From assembly GCF_018343535.1 (NCBI RefSeq), contig NZ_JAGYPF010000001.1:124001-188000 (forward strand): a stretch of DNA of 64,000 nt, in the 5' to 3' direction. A program made the position numbers and the translations under genes. Position 1 is the stretch's first letter. Each line of letters begins with the position of its first letter. The DNA is from Neobacillus rhizophilus. GTDB lineage: Bacteria > Bacillota > Bacilli > Bacillales > Cytobacillaceae. Shown piece after piece: positions 61,004 to 64,000 of this stretch. A model generated the notes under the pieces. It did no database searches and was not told the origin of the DNA. It saw only the letters and a list, made by a program, of their open reading frames with translations.

Positions 61004-61040
61004 ATTCCTACTTGACTTATAGGAATAGTAAAACTATTAT
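61004..61040 (+). promoter_or_regulatory. cysJI promoter with overlapping LysR-type dyad
   Basis: TTGACT (61012-61017), a 17-bp spacer and TATTAT (61035-61040) form a sigma-A promoter. ATTCCTA (61004-61010) and TAGGAAT (61020-61026) are inverted around the -35 element, a typical place for CysL to act. Confidence 0.7.
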
Positions 61041-61121
61041 AATAGTAATCAATTTTTCATTGAAAATGATGTCTTAAAGCAATTTCAAAATGGCTTATTT
61101 TCCTTAGGGGAGTGATATTTT

Positions 61122-62933
61122 TTGCAACTTCAGGTATTGAACAGTCCATTTTCTGAGGAGCAGGCAGAGCTCCTAAATCGTCTTCTGCCAAGCTTAACGG
61201 AATCGCAAAAAGTTTGGTTAAGCGGGTACTTTGCTGCTTCTGCGAATTCAATTGTATTGGGAGCACCGGCAGGGCAACCTGTACAATCCCAAAGCGTATC
61301 TAAAGAGGTGACGATTCTTTATGGATCGCAAACTGGAAATTCCAAGGGTCTGGCGAAAAAAGCAAGTCAGGCACTTGAAGGGATCGGTTTTAAAGCAACC
61401 GTTTCGGCGATGAGTGATTTTAAACCGAACAATTTAAAAAAGGTTCAAAACCTCCTCATTATTGCCAGTACACATGGTGAGGGTGAGCCACCTGATAACG
61501 CAAAATCCTTCCATGAGTTTTTGTTTGGAAAACGGGCGCCAAAGCTTGACGGTCTGCAATTTTCCGTTTTGGCACTTGGAGACAGCTCATACGAGTTTTT
61601 CTGTCAAACCGGAAAAGATTTTGACACACGTTTGGAAGAGCTTGGGGGCACTAGACTTTATCCACGCTTTGACTGTGATGTGGATTTTGACGAGCCGGCA
61701 GGGGAATGGATTCAGGGTGTTCTTGGCAGCTTGAATGAAGCACTGGGAGGAAGTTCATCGGCAGCGGGTATTCCAGTGCATGCAGGTGAAGTAAAGGCTG
61801 CGGAATCCGTCTACTCCAGAACAAACCCGTTTCAGGCTGAGGTTCTGGAAAACCTAAATTTGAATGGACGCGGTTCCAATAAAGAAACTCGTCATCTTGA
61901 ATTATCGCTTGAGGGTTCCGGCCTTAGCTTTGAACCGGGAGACGCACTCGGGGTTTATCCGGTGAACGCCCCAGCTCTTGTCGACCTGCTTATTCAGGAA
62001 TTGCCTTGGGGGAAAGAAGATCCGGTAAACGTGAAACAAGGGGACATACGTCCACTTAAGACTGCCCTTACTTCATATTATGAAATTACCGTGTTGACCA
62101 AGCCGCTTCTTGAAAAAATTGCTCAGCTTTCAACGAATTTAGAGTTGAAGGAGCTCGTATCAGAAGGAAATGAAGAAAAATTAAGGGAATATATAGATGG
62201 GCGAGATCTACTTGATCTAGTGCAAAATTTTGGAGCTTGGGGAGAAACAGCACAAGAGTTTGTCTCTGTGCTGCGAAAAATTCCACCTCGCTTGTACTCT
62301 ATTGCCAGCAGTTTAACAGCTAACCCAGACGAGGTTCATTTGACAATTGGCGCTGTTCGCTATCATACCAACGGCCGTGAACGCAAGGGCGTCTGCTCGA
62401 TTTTAACAGCGGAACGTCTTGAAGCGGGGGATACTCTGCCGATTTTCATTCAGCATAATGAAAACTTCAAGCTTCCAAACAATCCGGATGCACCAATCAT
62501 AATGATCGGACCTGGTACAGGTGTAGCACCATTCCGCTCGTTTATGCAGGAGCGTGAAGAAACAGGAGCTGAAGGGAAATCTTGGATGTTCTTTGGAGAT
62601 CAGCATTTTGTAACAGATTTCTTATATCAAACAGAATGGCAAAAATGGCTTAAAGATGGCGTGCTGACAAAAATGGATGTTGCCTTTTCACGGGATCAGG
62701 CAGAAAAAGTATACGTGCAGCACCGTTTGCAAGAGCACAGTAAGGAATTATTCGCTTGGCTTGAAGAAGGTGCGTACATTTACATTTGCGGCGATGAAAA
62801 GCATATGGCACATGATGTTCATATTACATTACTTGAAATTATTGAAAAAGAAGGCAATATGAGCCGTGAACAGGCGGCAGATTATCTTACTGCAATGCAG
62901 CAGCAAAAACGTTACCAGCGTGACGTATATTGA
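61122..62933 (+). CDS. cysJ: Sulfite reductase flavoprotein (alpha) subunit
   Basis: 603 residues, TTG start at 61122 with AGGGGAGTG upstream. Flavodoxin-like FMN domain at about 60-200 (TILYGSQTGNSKGLAKKA, IASTHGEGEPPDNA). Then the connecting and FAD-binding regions (RLYSIASS, GVCSILTAERL), and the NADPH domain with GPGTGVAPFRSFMQER and YICGDEKHMA. It moves electrons from NADPH to the CysI hemoprotein for reduction of sulfite to sulfide. The cysI gene follows 27 nt later. Confidence 0.96.
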   Translation: MQLQVLNSPFSEEQAELLNRLLPSLTESQKVWLSGYFAASANSIVLGAPAGQPVQSQSVSKEVTILYGSQTGNSKGLAKKASQALEGIGFKATVSAMSDFKPNNLKKVQNLLIIASTHGEGEPPDNAKSFHEFLFGKRAPKLDGLQFSVLALGDSSYEFFCQTGKDFDTRLEELGGTRLYPRFDCDVDFDEPAGEWIQGVLGSLNEALGGSSSAAGIPVHAGEVKAAESVYSRTNPFQAEVLENLNLNGRGSNKETRHLELSLEGSGLSFEPGDALGVYPVNAPALVDLLIQELPWGKEDPVNVKQGDIRPLKTALTSYYEITVLTKPLLEKIAQLSTNLELKELVSEGNEEKLREYIDGRDLLDLVQNFGAWGETAQEFVSVLRKIPPRLYSIASSLTANPDEVHLTIGAVRYHTNGRERKGVCSILTAERLEAGDTLPIFIQHNENFKLPNNPDAPIIMIGPGTGVAPFRSFMQEREETGAEGKSWMFFGDQHFVTDFLYQTEWQKWLKDGVLTKMDVAFSRDQAEKVYVQHRLQEHSKELFAWLEEGAYIYICGDEKHMAHDVHITLLEIIEKEGNMSREQAADYLTAMQQQKRYQRDVY

Positions 62934-62960
62934 TTGGATTTGAAAGGAGTCTTTTTCAAC

Positions 62961-64000
62961 ATGGTGAACTCTATTTTAAAAGCACCGGATGGCCCGCCAA
63001 GCGATGTTGAGCGGATAAAAAAAGAAAGTAACTATTTGCGCGGCACATTGACAGAAGTCATGCTAGATCCACTCAGCTCTGGCATTCCCGACGATGACAA
63101 CCGCCTGATGAAACACCATGGCAGCTATCTCCAGGATGACAGGGATCTCCGTAATGAGCGCGCAAAGCAAAAACTTGAACCAGCTTATCAATTCATGCTT
63201 CGAGTCCGCTTGCCTGGGGGAGTGGCAACTCCTGAACAATGGCTTGTTATGGATGACCTTGCCGAAGAAAATGGCAATGGGACACTTAAAATAACAACTC
63301 GTCAAACTTTTCAAATGCACGGAATTTTAAAATGGAATATGAAAAATACCATTCAGCGAATTCATAATACGCTTTTAGATACCATTGCAGCATGCGGCGA
63401 TGTGAATCGAAATGTGTTGTCTACTTCCAATCCATATCAATCCGAAATTCATGGTGAAATATACGAATGGGCAAAGAAACTAAGTGACGATTTATTGCCA
63501 CGTACAAGAGCATACCATGAAATATGGCTCGATGAAGAAAAAGTGGCCGGAACGCCTGAAGTGGATGATATTGAACCGATGTACGGTCCACTTTATTTGC
63601 CGCGTAAGTTTAAAATCGCGCTGGCCATTCCTCCAACAAACGACGTCGATGTCTTTTCTAACGACCTTGGTTTTATTGCGATTGTGGAAGATGGTAATTT
63701 GGTTGGATTTAATGTTGCTATTGGCGGCGGTATGGGAAGTACGCATGGTGATAAAGCAACATATCCACAGTTGGCTAAGATCATAGGCTTCTGTAAACCT
63801 GAACAGCTATATGATGTGGCAGAAAAAACGATTACTATTCAGCGCGATTATGGCAATCGGTCAGAGCGCAAAAACGCACGCTTCAAGTACACTGTTGACC
63901 GCCTCGGACTGGAAACTGTCATAGAAGAACTTGAAAACCGCCTTGGCTGGCGCCTCGAAGAAGCGAAGCCATACTATTTCGAAAGTAACGGCGACCGGTA
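62961..64000 (+). CDS. cysI: Sulfite reductase hemoprotein (beta) subunit, cut by the window end
   Basis: 346 codons visible from ATG 62961 (GAAAGGAG upstream); the gene continues past the window. The N-terminal half begins [20 protein letters not shown] and includes [36 protein letters not shown] and [20 protein letters not shown]. The Cys residues that hold the siroheme/4Fe-4S centre are in the unseen C-terminal part. It catalyses the six-electron reduction of sulfite to sulfide for cysteine synthesis. Confidence 0.96.
   Translation, partial: MVNSILKAPDGPPSDVERIKKESNYLRGTLTEVMLDPLSSGIPDDDNRLMKHHGSYLQDDRDLRNERAKQKLEPAYQFMLRVRLPGGVATPEQWLVMDDLAEENGNGTLKITTRQTFQMHGILKWNMKNTIQRIHNTLLDTIAACGDVNRNVLSTSNPYQSEIHGEIYEWAKKLSDDLLPRTRAYHEIWLDEEKVAGTPEVDDIEPMYGPLYLPRKFKIALAIPPTNDVDVFSNDLGFIAIVEDGNLVGFNVAIGGGMGSTHGDKATYPQLAKIIGFCKPEQLYDVAEKTITIQRDYGNRSERKNARFKYTVDRLGLETVIEELENRLGWRLEEAKPYYFESNGDR

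Noticed and set aside
1..64000. tRNA, rRNA, insertion sequences, prophage or plasmid origin
   Set aside because: No transposase, integrase, replication initiator or structural RNA pattern was seen on either strand.

Overview
The window reads as chromosomal DNA of an endospore-forming member of the Bacillaceae (Bacillus/Neobacillus-like). The evidence is a small acid-soluble spore protein gene, a cysL/cysJI sulfite reductase locus laid out as in Bacillus subtilis, a UPF0316 protein, strong AAAGGAGG ribosome binding sites, frequent TTG and GTG starts, and many short-loop terminators. I see no rRNA, tRNA, prophage, insertion sequence or CRISPR array.

Layout. (1) 1-10.7 kb holds the right part of a bacterial microcompartment (BMC) locus: a class III aminotransferase-fold protein (5' end outside the window), an APH-fold kinase, a 132-residue protein with an encapsulation-like helix and three W-containing repeats, a CoA-acylating aldehyde dehydrogenase, two BMC-H shell proteins, PduL and a malate dehydrogenase-like enzyme. 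These are followed by a permease, a phosphoesterase, an acetamidase/formamidase and a DmpA-like peptidase. The gene set resembles amino-alcohol (1-amino-2-propanol type) metabolosomes: phosphorylate, eliminate phosphate and ammonia to give an aldehyde, oxidise to acyl-CoA, then convert to acyl phosphate. (2) 10.8-14.9 kb is a very large secreted multicopper oxidase with embedded Gly-rich repeats. (3) 15.2-17.5 kb is pabA plus a fused pabB-pabC, with a 52-bp tandem repeat array upstream. (4) 18.7-23.3 kb has an FMN reductase, a frameshifted anion permease and tldE/tldD.

(5) 23.6-31.7 kb is a GntR-controlled catabolic cluster (hydantoinase family, MFS transporter, arylmalonate decarboxylase/maleate isomerase-like protein, FAH-family enzyme) followed by malate synthase G. 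GTCGAC palindromes lie around the regulator. (6) 31.7-38.4 kb has a SASP gene, an IclR regulator with four 19-bp-phased repeats in its leader, an OpuA-type ABC transporter, a CocE-type hydrolase and a UPF0316 protein. (7) 38.5-41.1 kb pairs acetoacetate decarboxylase with a divergent two-subunit CoA-transferase carrying a TetR-type operator. (8) 41.2-43.9 kb has a CAP-domain protein, a short YitT-like protein and deoD.

(9) 44.1-53.4 kb is a sigma-54 system. A PAS/AAA+ activator and a class III aminotransferase diverge from an operon with a near-perfect -24/-12 promoter encoding a FluG-type amidohydrolase, an APC permease, an M20 amidohydrolase, a glutamine synthetase-like ligase and a class I glutamine amidotransferase-like hydrolase. 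It looks like a gamma-glutamylation route for amine catabolism. (10) 53.5-64 kb has an MFS exporter preceded by a possible leader peptide/attenuator, a 48-residue protein, an ECF sigma factor coupled to a ClpP paralogue, a DUF2243-like membrane protein, DinB-like, Nudix and metallo-beta-lactamase-fold proteins, then cysL and divergent cysJ-cysI (cut by the window end).

The strongest candidates for something undescribed are the triple-repeat microcompartment protein with its locus, the sigma-54 gamma-glutamylation operon, and the putative leader-peptide attenuator. All functions are inferred from sequence motifs and gene context; no database search was possible.
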